Assembly (NCBI RefSeq): GCF_016908395.1
Contig: NZ_JAFBDU010000011.1
Span: 62,001-126,000, forward strand
Source: Metabacillus crassostreae
Lineage (GTDB): Bacteria > Bacillota > Bacilli > Bacillales > Bacillaceae
Reading direction: 5' to 3'
Length of the DNA: 64,000 nucleotides
In this document: positions 1-9,285 of the stretch, in pieces
How positions within the stretch are numbered: the first letter of the stretch is position 1
How the letters are laid out: the number at the start of each line of letters is the position of its first letter
Position numbers and translations under genes: made by a program
Notes under the pieces: generated by a model
Told to the model about the DNA's origin: nothing
The model's database searches: none
The model's input: the letters and a program-made list of their open reading frames with translations, nothing else

Positions 1-323
1 ATATATTATATAAATTTGTTGAACAAGGTGCTGCAACACAGGTGACAGCTTCAAGTGTTACAGGTGATTTTGGGAAAAAGATTAAGAAGTTTTCACTACA
101 ATTAATTGAGTCAAGTCAGGCTCATTTTATAGCATCTGATGCACATAATCTATCTGGACGAACATTCCGTTTAAGAGAGGCTTATGATGTAATTGGCAAA
201 GAATTCGGTAGTGAGCTTGTTTATATGTTTCAGGAAAATGCCGAGTTAGTAGTAGAGGGAAGTACGATATACAGACAGCCCCCACAAGAGATTCAGCGTA
301 AGAAGTTTTTAGGGATTTTTTAA
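1..323 (+). CDS. ywqE: Tyrosine-protein phosphatase YwqE/CpsB family, C-terminal part (5' end outside window)
   Basis: The reading frame is open from base 3 to the TAA at 321-323, so the gene begins upstream; the internal GTG at 42 is unlikely to be the start. The residues visible match the C-terminal end of the PHP-fold manganese-dependent phosphatases YwqE/CpsB, with the FIASDAHN metal-site motif near residue 45 of the visible part and the closing ENAELVVEG and KKFLGIF segments typical of the family. The family dephosphorylates bacterial tyrosine kinases and their substrates and usually sits in capsule or exopolysaccharide operons, which would lie to the left of this window. A terminator follows at 383-420, so it is the last gene of its operon. 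A REP copy begins 2 bases after the stop. Confidence 0.85.
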   Translation, partial: ILYKFVEQGAATQVTASSVTGDFGKKIKKFSLQLIESSQAHFIASDAHNLSGRTFRLREAYDVIGKEFGSELVYMFQENAELVVEGSTIYRQPPQEIQRKKFLGIF

Positions 324-325
324 AA

Positions 326-355
326 GGTGCCTGTCACGCCCCGACTTTTGTCGGA
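326..355 (+). repeat. REP-like 30-bp element, copy 1
   Basis: Begins GGTGCCTGTCAC and ends in a CGAC-TTTT-GTCG mini-hairpin. It belongs to the window-wide family whose likely mobilising enzyme is the RAYT at 22870-23460. It sits between the ywqE stop codon and its terminator. Confidence 0.85.
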
Positions 356-382
356 TATTGAAAGTTTCATAGACTATACTAA

Positions 383-420
383 AACAGATAACCAATTTTA
401 ATTGGTTGTCTGTTTTTTTT
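383..420 (+). terminator. Rho-independent terminator of the ywqE operon
   Basis: A long stem (AAACAGATAACCAAT pairing with ATTGGTTGTCTGTTT, one wobble) closes a TTA loop and runs into eight T residues. Confidence 0.85.
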
Positions 421-423
421 CTT

Positions 424-926
424 TATCTATTCCTCTGTAATGAAAGAGAACTCTTTAAAATAGAATGAAAAATTCAACATTATAGACTAGTATGATTTCA
501 CTATTACTTATATTTTTGGGATACATTCCCTTACAGGATTGTTCACAAAAATATTATTTACTCTACAATCAAGTTAGATTAACTATTGGTTAATATTAAT
601 CTAAAAAGAAGTGCGGATTAAGTAATCTGAATATTCATAAATTTGTTAGTAGATCGGTAAGAATTTTTTATCATGCAATATGTGACCATAAAAGCTATGA
701 AGGGAGAGTAAAGAAAAAATACATTTACAAAAATAGAAAGCATGAGATGGATTAATCGAGATACTTTGTGGATTTTCGACGGAAATCTATAACAGAGTAG
801 TTGAAAACCGACTATAGTTCTACCAAATTTTACAAAGGTTTACATATTTTTAATAGTTGATTAACAATCATGAGCTATTGTTGTATTTGTATGTTAATTT
901 AGTAAACATTATTTAGGAGGAGAGTT
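424..926. other. Gene-free upstream region of the YhcR-like gene
   Basis: About 500 bases of AT-rich sequence without a convincing ORF, RNA motif or repeat. It must contain the promoter of the next gene, but no clear -35/-10 pair stands out. The ribosome binding site TAGGAGGAGA lies at its end (914-923). Confidence 0.5.
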
Positions 927-3900
927 ATGCAGAGATTAGCAATAAGGAAGTATTTTGCTTTTGTTCTAATTTTATCGTTAGTTCTACCATCATTTTTAAC
1001 TAGCTTTGCTCCACAAGCGAGTGCTGCAAGTGATGTGTTAACTGTTGAAGAGGCATTAACTGAATCACGAGGTAAAGCCGTTACAATGAAAGGGATTATT
1101 GTTGCAGCAACAAATGGAGAATATGCTATTAAGGTAGCTAATCGTGTTGATAGTGAATCTACGATCGTTGTTCAGCTAACAAAGGATTATCGTGCAGAGT
1201 TTAGTCCACAAAATAATCCTGCAGCTCTTAACAAAGAAATTATTGTATCAGGTAAAAGAGATGTATATTCCGGAAGTGAATCTATTGAGAGTGTCACTTC
1301 TTTAAAGTTCACTAAGCCTACTTCTGGTGAACCTTCACCACAACCTGCAGAAGGTACAATTGCTGATGCTCGCACTAAATTGGGACAAACTGTAACAGTA
1401 GAAGGAATCGTTACAGCTGATAATTCAAGCATTGGTGGTGGGAAATTATCTACATACATTCAAGATGAAACAGCAGGAATTAATATTTATGCTTATGATG
1501 GAACAGGTTTTCCTGCTTTAAAAGAAGGTCAATCTATTAAGATAACAGGTAATATCGAGGCTTATAAAGGACTTACTGAAATTGTGCCAGCAGCTGGCGG
1601 GATTGAAGTTCTTTCTGAAGGAAATGAACTGCCCGAGCCGAAGAAAACTAGTTTAGTAGACTTAAACAATAACGATAAAGCTGAGGCTTTAGAAGGACAG
1701 CTTGTTAAAGTTGAAGGCTATGTTCAAAGTGTGCCAACTAGCCCAGCTGGTGGGGGATATAATGTAAGTATTATCGACAAAGAATTTAACAGTACAACAG
1801 TACGTATTATGGAAGGTACAAATGCAATTGAAGCAGTACAAGAAGGAAAATGGTACAGCTTTACTGCTATTGTTAGTCAATATGATTCATACCAAGTGTT
1901 GCCGCGTAAGCCAGCAGACATAAACCTGCTTCAAGAGCAGCCTGAAGCTCCAAGTGTTGCGGGTGAATATACTTCAAAAGTGGCAAGTGTTGTTGATGGA
2001 GACACAATTCATCTTTCAACACCTGTATTAGGTACAACAAAGGTTCGATACGTTAACATTGATACACCAGAAACGTATCATTCTCCGAAAAATGCAGAAG
2101 ATGAAAGTCAGAAATATCATGGAGAGCAAGCGAAGCAATACTTAAATCAGCTCCTTAAAGCTGGTGATGAGGTTATTGTAAAAGTAGGCGAGGAAGCATT
2201 AGATACTTATGGTCGTTTACTTGCACAAGTTATTCATAAGGATACTGGTGTGAATACGAACTTAAAAATGGTTGAAGAAGGCTATGCTACTACCTATTTT
2301 ATTTGGCCTGTAGGAAATCAAAGTGAGTATGAACAGTATCAAGCAGCTGTAAAAGAAGCAAAGCAACAAGAAAAGGGAATTTGGAATCCTGATAACCAGC
2401 TTGCTGAATTGCCCTTTGAGTTCCGTGCAAGAGAGCAGGGTAAAGGTTTATTAAGATATGTTGGTAACTCTGAGACAATGAAATATGTTTCTCCAGAGAA
2501 TTTTGAGGATGTACCTGTTGAGGCACGTGTTTTCTTTAGTAATGAAAAAGAAGCCCAAGATAATGGGTATAAAGCAGCTACTGCTGAAGAACCAAAGGAT
2601 AATTTACTGCTGCAATTATTAAGCATTAATGATTTACATGGCAAAATCGATCAAACGTATAGCTTAGATGAAGGCACTTTAGGACGCATGGATTATGTTT
2701 CAGCGTACTTAAAAGAGCGTGAGAACGATAACCCGAATACAATAAAAGTTCATGCAGGAGATATTATTGGTGGAAGCTCACCAGTATCAGCACTTTTACA
2801 GGATGAACCTACAGTAGAAATTATGGAGGCAATTGGGTTTGATGTAGGTGTTGTTGGTAACCATGAATTTGATGAAGGTGTAACAGAATTAAAGCGTATT
2901 TTAGAAGGTGGAGCTCATCCTAATGGTACGGAAAATTATGATGGTCAAAACTTTCCTCTTTTATGTGCAAACTGTGAGTATAAAGAAACAGGAAAACCTT
3001 TACTAGATTCATACTTTATTAAAGAAGTAGATGGTGTGAAGGTAGGTTTTGTTGGAGCGATTACTCCTTCAACGGCTGGAAAGGTTATTCCTGATGGGAT
3101 TAAAGATATTCGTTTTACAGATTATACAGAAGGTGTAAATAAAGCAGTTGCTGAGCTAAAAGAGCAAGGTGTAAAATCTATCGTTGTTCTTGGTCACTTA
3201 ACAGCATCACAAGATGGTGACACAATTACAGGTGAAGCAGCAACTTTAGCAAATGGTGTTGATGATGAAGTAGATATTATCTTAGCTGGTGATAATCACA
3301 AAATCGTCAATGGTTATGTTGATTCAAAATTAATCGTACAAGCTTGGGAATATGGAAAAGCTTTTGCAGATATTGGTGTAGAAATTGATCGCTCTACAGG
3401 CGATATTGTGAAAGAAACAGCTGAAGTTGTTTATGTTGATCAAAGTAAAATCGAGCCAGATCCAGTTGTAGCTGATATTCTAGCTAAATATGAAAATAAA
3501 GTATCAGATATTTTAAATGAAGTTGTTGGACAAGCCGCAACTGAAATGAGTGGTGGATATTCAGCATTTGGTGCAATTGGCGATAATGAGCTTGGAAATT
3601 TAATTGCTGATGGTATGCGACATTCAATGGATTCAGATTTTGCCCTAATGAATGGTGGGGGAATTCGTGATGGATTGAACGCAGGTCCAATTACATGGAA
3701 TGAGTTATTTAATATTCAGCCTTTCAACAATGTATTAACAAAGCTTGAAATTAAAGGTGCAGATTTATATAAGATTATGAAGGCGCAGCTTTCAACATCT
3801 TATGGTCCTGATTATAGTATTTCAGGCTTTAAATACAAATGGACAAAGTCTCCATTAGAAGTAACTGAAATTACAATGCCAGATGGTACAGTAATTAATG

Positions 3901-6575
3901 AAGAAGAAACGTATACAATTACTGTAAATAATTTTATGGCAACAGCAACTGGAGCGAAGTATCGTCCAATTGGTGAATTGGGAAAAAATCCTATTGTTGG
4001 ATCAGAAGACTTAGAAGCTACAGTTAATTTTGTAAAGAATTTCAAAGGTCCTATTTCATATAATGTAGGACGTATTTTCCAGGAAGATGCTGAAAAGCAA
4101 GCAGAGCTAATCGATGCACAAATTTTAAGTGTAAATGATTTACACGGGAAAATTGATGTTACATCTAAAGCTGAAATAAATGGTGTGAAAGATACAAAAA
4201 TTGGTCGTATGGATTATTTAGCTACTTATCTTCGTCAGCATGAAGCAGAAAATCCAGCTAACACACTAATCGTTCACCCAGGTGATATGGTTGGAGGAAG
4301 CTCTCCTGTTTCTAGCTTGCTACAAGACGAGCCAACAGTTGAGATGATGGAGTCGATCGGTTTTGATGTAGGTACAGTTGGAAACCACGATTTTGATGAA
4401 GGTGTGGCAGAAATGCTTCGTTTAAATCAAGGTGGAGAACATCCTAACGGAACAAAAAATTATGATGGAATTAATTTTCCAATGGTTGCAGCAAATGTTG
4501 AATATAAGGATTCTGGTAAGCTTGTTCTAGATCCGTATACAATTAAAGAAATTGCTGGAACAAAGGTAGGATTTATCGGTATTGCAACAACTGAAACACC
4601 GAATATGATCATTGCAAAAGGTAATGAAAATGTACGCTTCACTGATGAAGCTGAAGCAATTAACAAATATGTGCCAGAGCTACAAAAGCAAGGAATTGAG
4701 GCAATTGTTGTTTTAGCACATGTTCCAGGTAATCAAGAAGGAAATACAATTACAGGGGAAATTGCTGATATTGCTAACAAAGCAAATGATGCGGTAGATA
4801 TGATTTTTGCTGCACATAATCATGTAAAGCTGAATGCAGAAGTTGATAACAAGTTAATTATTCAAGCGTGGGATTATGGAAAAGCATTTGGTGATGTTGA
4901 TTTTAAAATTGATCCTTTAACAGGTGATATTGTTGAAAAATCAGCTCAAATCGTAGATGTTGTTCAAGAAGGAGTTACACCAGATCCTGAGGTAAATAGC
5001 ATTTTAACGAAATATCTTGATGCTGTTGGACCAAAACTAAATGAAGTAATTGGTGTTGCCGCTACAGAAATAAATGGTGGTTATGCAAAGAAAGGCGAAA
5101 TTGGTGACAATGCGCTTGGTAACTTAATAGCCGATGGTATGATTCAAGCAATGGACAGTGATTTTGCACTAATGAATGGTGGTGGAATCCGTGCTGGAGT
5201 AGATGCCGGAGATATCACATGGAGTGAGCTATTCAATGTTCAACCATTTGGTAATACATTAGTGAAGCTAGAAATTACAGGTGCTGAGCTTAAGGAAATT
5301 CTAAATGCACAATTTAGTAAATATGGTCCTGATGTTAGTGTTGGTGGATTCAAATACACTTGGAACAGCTCCCTTGGAGAGTTCGGACAAGTTGTCGATA
5401 TTTTCCACTTAGATGGAACAAAGATTGATCACAATGAAACATTCACTGTTACTGTGAACAATTATATGTATCCTCATAGTAGTGATCAATATCGTTTAAA
5501 TGAATTTGGGGAAAATTCTGTTCAAGGTCCTGATGATCTTCAAGCAACAATTGATTATATCAGTAGCTTAACAAGCCCAATCTCATATAACGCAGAAGGT
5601 CGCATTAGTGAAGTGACTGATGGTGGAGAAGATCCAGGCAATGGAGAAGATCCAGGCAATGGAGAAGATCCAGGTAATGGAGAAGATCCAGGTAATGGAG
5701 AGGATCCAGGCAATGGAGAGGATCCAGGCAATGGAGAGGATCCAGGTAATGGAGAGGATCCAGGCAATGGAGAGGATCCAGGTAATGGAGAAGACCCAGG
5801 TAATGGTGAGAATCCAGGAGAAGATCAAGATCCAGCAAAAGACAAAACGAAAACAACAAAAGCAGTTAAAAAAGGAAACACATATAAAATTTCAACTGAT
5901 GTGATAGAAAGTATTCAACAAGATGGTTCACTTACTATTGAAGTGAATACAAAGGGAACAGCTAAGGTGGAGCTTTCTAAAGAGCAAGTGAATATGCTTA
6001 AAGATAAAAATATTCCAATTACAATCTCTAAAGAAGATATTCAATTAGTGATTCCAGTGGAAAATCTTTTAGCTGATAAAAAAGTTGAAATCTTGATTTC
6101 ACCGATGAAAGCAAAAGGCTCATTAGCGGTATTCGACTTTACTATTTTTGCAGATGGTAAAGAGTATCACCAATTTGAAGAAGATATGACATTAGTTTTT
6201 CATGTAGATTCCAAAAAGGTGAAAAATCCTAATAATGTGAAGGTTTTCTATTATAACGAAGAAAAGAAAGCCTGGGAATTAATCGGTGGAACTTACAAGG
6301 ATGGTAAGATTACTGCTAAAACAAAGCATTTTAGCACATATGGAGTGTTTGAGGTAGAAGCTGAACCTACTAAAGCTGAGGAAGATAAAGATACAAATAC
6401 AGGTACAGATACAGATACTGATACTAATAAACTTCCAAGCCCAACTCCTAAGAGTGGAAATAGCTTACCAAGCACGGCAACAAATGCATATAATACGCTA
6501 ATTTTAGGTGCATTCTTATTATTTGTAGGCTTTAGTGTTTATGGAGTTAAAAGAAGACGAGGAATTGGTGCCTGA
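927..6575 (+). CDS. YhcR-like wall-anchored nuclease with two tandem 5'-nucleotidase units
   Basis: A 1882-residue secreted protein. Visible order: signal peptide (about 1-33), three OB-fold-like nucleic-acid-binding units (about 36-330), a thermonuclease-like SNase domain (about 350-490, with VVDGDTIHL and NIDTPET), metallophosphoesterase plus 5'-nucleotidase C domain (about 560-1050, NDLHGKID and GNHEFDEG), a second complete copy (about 1064-1560, NDLHGKID and GNHDFDEG), a GNGEDP repeat linker, a beta-rich domain, and a sorting signal (LPSTATNAYN near 1846, hydrophobic stretch, RRR tail). B. subtilis YhcR is a Ca-dependent sugar-nonspecific nuclease anchored by sortase YhcS and is about 1217 residues, so the duplicated nucleotidase unit explains most of the extra length. 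Likely role: breaking down extracellular nucleic acid to nucleosides and phosphate. SD TAGGAGG lies 6 bases before the ATG. The stop codon is inside a REP element. Confidence 0.92.
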   Translation: MQRLAIRKYFAFVLILSLVLPSFLTSFAPQASAASDVLTVEEALTESRGKAVTMKGIIVAATNGEYAIKVANRVDSESTIVVQLTKDYRAEFSPQNNPAALNKEIIVSGKRDVYSGSESIESVTSLKFTKPTSGEPSPQPAEGTIADARTKLGQTVTVEGIVTADNSSIGGGKLSTYIQDETAGINIYAYDGTGFPALKEGQSIKITGNIEAYKGLTEIVPAAGGIEVLSEGNELPEPKKTSLVDLNNNDKAEALEGQLVKVEGYVQSVPTSPAGGGYNVSIIDKEFNSTTVRIMEGTNAIEAVQEGKWYSFTAIVSQYDSYQVLPRKPADINLLQEQPEAPSVAGEYTSKVASVVDGDTIHLSTPVLGTTKVRYVNIDTPETYHSPKNAEDESQKYHGEQAKQYLNQLLKAGDEVIVKVGEEALDTYGRLLAQVIHKDTGVNTNLKMVEEGYATTYFIWPVGNQSEYEQYQAAVKEAKQQEKGIWNPDNQLAELPFEFRAREQGKGLLRYVGNSETMKYVSPENFEDVPVEARVFFSNEKEAQDNGYKAATAEEPKDNLLLQLLSINDLHGKIDQTYSLDEGTLGRMDYVSAYLKERENDNPNTIKVHAGDIIGGSSPVSALLQDEPTVEIMEAIGFDVGVVGNHEFDEGVTELKRILEGGAHPNGTENYDGQNFPLLCANCEYKETGKPLLDSYFIKEVDGVKVGFVGAITPSTAGKVIPDGIKDIRFTDYTEGVNKAVAELKEQGVKSIVVLGHLTASQDGDTITGEAATLANGVDDEVDIILAGDNHKIVNGYVDSKLIVQAWEYGKAFADIGVEIDRSTGDIVKETAEVVYVDQSKIEPDPVVADILAKYENKVSDILNEVVGQAATEMSGGYSAFGAIGDNELGNLIADGMRHSMDSDFALMNGGGIRDGLNAGPITWNELFNIQPFNNVLTKLEIKGADLYKIMKAQLSTSYGPDYSISGFKYKWTKSPLEVTEITMPDGTVINEEETYTITVNNFMATATGAKYRPIGELGKNPIVGSEDLEATVNFVKNFKGPISYNVGRIFQEDAEKQAELIDAQILSVNDLHGKIDVTSKAEINGVKDTKIGRMDYLATYLRQHEAENPANTLIVHPGDMVGGSSPVSSLLQDEPTVEMMESIGFDVGTVGNHDFDEGVAEMLRLNQGGEHPNGTKNYDGINFPMVAANVEYKDSGKLVLDPYTIKEIAGTKVGFIGIATTETPNMIIAKGNENVRFTDEAEAINKYVPELQKQGIEAIVVLAHVPGNQEGNTITGEIADIANKANDAVDMIFAAHNHVKLNAEVDNKLIIQAWDYGKAFGDVDFKIDPLTGDIVEKSAQIVDVVQEGVTPDPEVNSILTKYLDAVGPKLNEVIGVAATEINGGYAKKGEIGDNALGNLIADGMIQAMDSDFALMNGGGIRAGVDAGDITWSELFNVQPFGNTLVKLEITGAELKEILNAQFSKYGPDVSVGGFKYTWNSSLGEFGQVVDIFHLDGTKIDHNETFTVTVNNYMYPHSSDQYRLNEFGENSVQGPDDLQATIDYISSLTSPISYNAEGRISEVTDGGEDPGNGEDPGNGEDPGNGEDPGNGEDPGNGEDPGNGEDPGNGEDPGNGEDPGNGEDPGNGENPGEDQDPAKDKTKTTKAVKKGNTYKISTDVIESIQQDGSLTIEVNTKGTAKVELSKEQVNMLKDKNIPITISKEDIQLVIPVENLLADKKVEILISPMKAKGSLAVFDFTIFADGKEYHQFEEDMTLVFHVDSKKVKNPNNVKVFYYNEEKKAWELIGGTYKDGKITAKTKHFSTYGVFEVEAEPTKAEEDKDTNTGTDTDTDTNKLPSPTPKSGNSLPSTATNAYNTLILGAFLLFVGFSVYGVKRRRGIGA
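5625..5818 (+). repeat. 18-bp coding tandem repeat (GNGEDP linker)
   Basis: About eleven near-identical 18-base units, each reading GGAGARGAYCCAGGYAAT, encode the acidic GNGEDP linker between the nucleotidase part and the C-terminal domains of the YhcR-like protein. Such a spacer probably carries the enzyme across the wall. The near-identity of the units makes length variation by slippage likely. Confidence 0.95.
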
Positions 6576-6596
6576 CACCACCCGAATATTGTCGAA
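6567..6596 (+). repeat. REP-like 30-bp element, copy 2 (contains the stop codon of the YhcR-like gene)
   Basis: Starts GGTGCCTGACACC. The first six bases encode the last Gly-Ala of the YhcR-like protein and the TGA at 6573-6575 is its stop, made by an A where most copies have T (CCTGTCACC). Confidence 0.9.
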
Positions 6597-6615
6597 TAGA
6601 ATAATAGTTTGATTG

Positions 6616-6652
6616 AAGGAGAAGTGCTTAGCTGTTGGCACTTCTCCTTTTC
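6616..6652 (+). terminator. Rho-independent terminator after the YhcR-like gene
   Basis: AAGGAGAAGTGC pairs with GCACTTCTCCTT around a 10-base loop and is followed by TTTTC. It lies between convergent genes and may work in both directions. Confidence 0.75.
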
Positions 6653-6664
6653 TTAGAAAGCCCT

Positions 6665-7435
6665 TTAAACTTCATTATAATATTGTGCACTTTCAATCAT
6701 CAGTTCGCAATCTAAGTAATACGAATCCTGTAAGTCAATTTCGAAGATAAAATCAGTGTCCTTAATAAATGGCTTCACCATTTTCCAATCGACTTTTCCC
6801 TTTCCAAGTGGTAATGAATCATGCTCGACTCCATAGGAATCAACAAGATGAAAATAATCAGCATAGTGATGATATAATTCCAAATGCTTTTTGAGAGCAG
6901 TATTATCTCCTCTTAGTGCAATAAAGGAATGACTAATATCGATATTCAGTGATAAATTGAGCGGCTGAACAATTTCTGATAATAGATAGGGATTAATTGC
7001 TGAAAATATCCCTTGAGTTGTGTCTTCCCATAGAAAAACTGTTGGGCAAATCGTTAAAATTTCTTCTATTCTATGCTTGGTTTCAAGTCTCTTATTTCTG
7101 TCAGTAAGATGGCTGCTTTCTGATTGCATGTAATGACAGTGAATCACACACTTAATGTTCTCTTTTTTGCAAATGTCTGCAAGTACTTCACAAGACCAAT
7201 CATAAAATCTCCGCATGTCAGGATCTGTACTTATTATATCTAAATATTGCCCTTTGTATTTCATAGGATGATGTAGATAAACCCTAGCTCCTTTTGATTT
7301 TATTAGCTGTATGTATGATATGATTCTGTGTGGTTGATATAGGTCTTTTTCGACTAAGTGTAGTTCTATAATCTCAGGTTTGTAGGCTAATCTATTTTGA
7401 ATTTGTTCACGGTTTAGAGCGGCTTTTAGACGAAT
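6665..7435 (-). CDS. Sugar phosphate isomerase/epimerase-like TIM-barrel protein without a standard start codon
   Basis: The frame is open from the TAA at 6665-6667 up to an in-frame stop at 7451-7453. The first ATG is only at 7264, but the segment upstream of it (about 57 residues, including KPEIIELHLVEKDLYQP and KGARVYLHHP) has beta-strand character and fits the first strands of an AP-endonuclease-2/xylose-isomerase-like barrel. No ATG, GTG or TTG occurs in that upstream part. An ATT at 7433-7435 or ATC at 7442-7444 would have to serve, the latter 9 bases after GGGAG. Starting at 7264 gives 199 residues and loses the first strand. Barrel features follow: CVIHCHYM, NIDISHSF, DYFHLVDSYG and DFIFEIDLQD. 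The substrate is unknown. The gene may be mutated at its start, or use a rare start codon. Confidence 0.6.
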   Translation of the reverse strand: MRLKAALNREQIQNRLAYKPEIIELHLVEKDLYQPHRIISYIQLIKSKGARVYLHHPMKYKGQYLDIISTDPDMRRFYDWSCEVLADICKKENIKCVIHCHYMQSESSHLTDRNKRLETKHRIEEILTICPTVFLWEDTTQGIFSAINPYLLSEIVQPLNLSLNIDISHSFIALRGDNTALKKHLELYHHYADYFHLVDSYGVEHDSLPLGKGKVDWKMVKPFIKDTDFIFEIDLQDSYYLDCELMIESAQYYNEV

Positions 7436-7533
7436 GTTTTGGATGTGTGTTCACTCCCTACATAATTTCTCTCCTCTTTTACCATATCATTGTTTTTGTG
7501 TATTCATGTCTTGTTTTTTATGAAAAGTTCGTC

Positions 7534-7563
7534 AAAAAAAAGAGCACCCATATAGAGTGCTCT
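7534..7563 (-). terminator. Terminator of the neutral protease gene
   Basis: On the minus strand GAGCACTC, loop, GGGTGCTC and then a run of eight T residues, just downstream of the protease stop. Confidence 0.85.
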
Positions 7564-7585
7564 CAGTAACTCAGTAATTATATTT

Positions 7586-9229
7586 TTAATATACGCCAAC
7601 CTTATCCCATGCTGATTTTACGCCGTTATAAGCGCTGCTTCCATTTCCATATAAATCTGCAGCAGATTGTAGAAGGGCTGCTCGTGCATAGCTAAAGTTA
7701 CTTGTTGGAGTTAAGTAAACTGTTAGAGCACGATAGTAGATTTTTTCAGCTTGAGCTTTACCGATGCTGCTAATTGTGTAATAGGCTGCTTTATTAGGGA
7801 TACCGCTGTTTGTATGAACGCCACCGTTATCAGATGTTGTGTTTACATATTGGTTCATATGCTCAGGCTGTCCGAATTGACTCGGGTTTGAGAGACTTCG
7901 TAGTGCATCACCTGATTTGGTAGGTGTGTACACATCTTCACCCATTAGATAATCCTGTGGATCTAGGAAATACCCGAAAACATCTGAGAAGGATTCGTTT
8001 AGAGCACCTGATTGATCACGGTATTCAAGTCCTGCCGAACGTTCTGTCACAGCATGTGTTAGCTCATGTGCCACAATATCAAGAGCACCTGATAATGGAG
8101 CAAATACACTTCCATCGCCATCACCATAAACCATTTGAGAGCCATTCCAGAATGCGTTGTTGTAGTTGCTTCCGTAGTGAACAGTTGATCTTATTGTTGC
8201 ACCATTATTATCAAAGCTATTACGGTTGTGAGTGTTTTTATAATAGTCATAAACTTGTCCAGCATAATAATGAGCATCAACATCTGCTCCTTGAGTTGAT
8301 GATGTCCAAGCATTATTACTATCAACAGAACGTGAGCCAGGATATGTTGAACGATTTTGAGCTGTGAAGGTTTCGATTACACCATTCATTGGTTTTGTGA
8401 CATCATATAGATAATATGTCCCACCTGATGAATAGGTGTTTAATGTTTTACTATCACCTTTTATTCCGTATCCTGATCCCGTTGTAGCGGCATCATTCAC
8501 TGCATTATATGAATCAACAATTGAACCATCTTTAGCGTTAACGAAGATTTGCCAGTTAGCTCCGTAAGGCTCAATGAATTGTAATTGAACCTTATAGGCC
8601 AACGTAAATTCGCCATCTTTTTCGTAAACAACTAAGTCTTTTTTGACCTGATTATGCTCTGTAGCTGTGTGTGCTTTTGGAGATAAATCCTTTACTGAAT
8701 CATTGTGTATATTTGTTTCTTCTTCAGAAAGATTAATCAAGCTCCATGAAAGATCTATTGCTTTCTGCTCTGTAATGGAAGGCTTTGTATCCTTAAGCTT
8801 AGCTGATGCTTCAGGATATAACTGACCAGCTGTTGTGATGACTTCATTATTTTTATTTGTATGAACGGAGAAAACTGCACCTTCTACAGGGACATTTTTT
8901 ACTACCTGTGAAAAGGTATAATGTGTCATTCCTAATTCATCTGTTTGCTTATCTAGTAGTTGAAGTTCTTTAGTAGAATCAATTTTAAATAATTCTTTAT
9001 TGGCTTTTAAAAATGCTTTTACTTCTTTTTCTGTTTTTACTTTGTTTTTTGATAGTTTACCTGATAAAAAATTAGGAACTTGTTTATCTTTCTCTAGTAG
9101 TTTTTGTTCTAGCTGCATGTTTTCCATGAGTTTCTCTGAGGGTGTTAAGGCAAAGGAAGTTGAGGTAGGTAAGATGGTGCTAAAAGCTAATGAAGTGCCG
9201 AGTACAATGGTTGCTAGTTTTTTTGACAT
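7586..9229 (-). CDS. npr: Secreted neutral metalloprotease, thermolysin family M4 (bacillolysin)
   Basis: 547 residues. Order: signal peptide (about 1-27, ending near TSFA), FTP/PepSY-type propeptide (about 30-240), then the mature M4 domain from about 245 (beginning near ATTGSGYGIKGD). The zinc site HELTH with the third ligand in GALNESFSDVFGYF is intact, and the C-terminal active-site region GGVHTNSGIPNKAAYY is present, so it should be an active extracellular endopeptidase. SD AAGGGGAATG precedes the ATG. A likely sigma-A promoter lies at 9291-9319. The gene is divergent from an HTH-TPR regulator that is followed by a PapR-like peptide gene, which suggests cell-density control, as known for extracellular proteases under the related regulators PlcR and NprR. 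Confidence 0.95.
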   Translation of the reverse strand: MSKKLATIVLGTSLAFSTILPTSTSFALTPSEKLMENMQLEQKLLEKDKQVPNFLSGKLSKNKVKTEKEVKAFLKANKELFKIDSTKELQLLDKQTDELGMTHYTFSQVVKNVPVEGAVFSVHTNKNNEVITTAGQLYPEASAKLKDTKPSITEQKAIDLSWSLINLSEEETNIHNDSVKDLSPKAHTATEHNQVKKDLVVYEKDGEFTLAYKVQLQFIEPYGANWQIFVNAKDGSIVDSYNAVNDAATTGSGYGIKGDSKTLNTYSSGGTYYLYDVTKPMNGVIETFTAQNRSTYPGSRSVDSNNAWTSSTQGADVDAHYYAGQVYDYYKNTHNRNSFDNNGATIRSTVHYGSNYNNAFWNGSQMVYGDGDGSVFAPLSGALDIVAHELTHAVTERSAGLEYRDQSGALNESFSDVFGYFLDPQDYLMGEDVYTPTKSGDALRSLSNPSQFGQPEHMNQYVNTTSDNGGVHTNSGIPNKAAYYTISSIGKAQAEKIYYRALTVYLTPTSNFSYARAALLQSAADLYGNGSSAYNGVKSAWDKVGVY

Positions 9230-9285
9230 TTTTCATTCCCCTTTTTGCTTATTTTAGAATTAGCTAACTCTATTACCACGTGTTA

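Noticed and set aside
5555-5904. Several ORFs of up to 94 residues on both strands over the GNGEDP repeat
   Set aside because: They are other-frame readings of the 18-bp coding repeat, whose period of 18 keeps every frame open.
7924-8367. 147-residue plus-strand ORF opposite the neutral protease gene
   Set aside because: His-rich antisense shadow of the protease coding sequence with no ribosome binding site or known motif.
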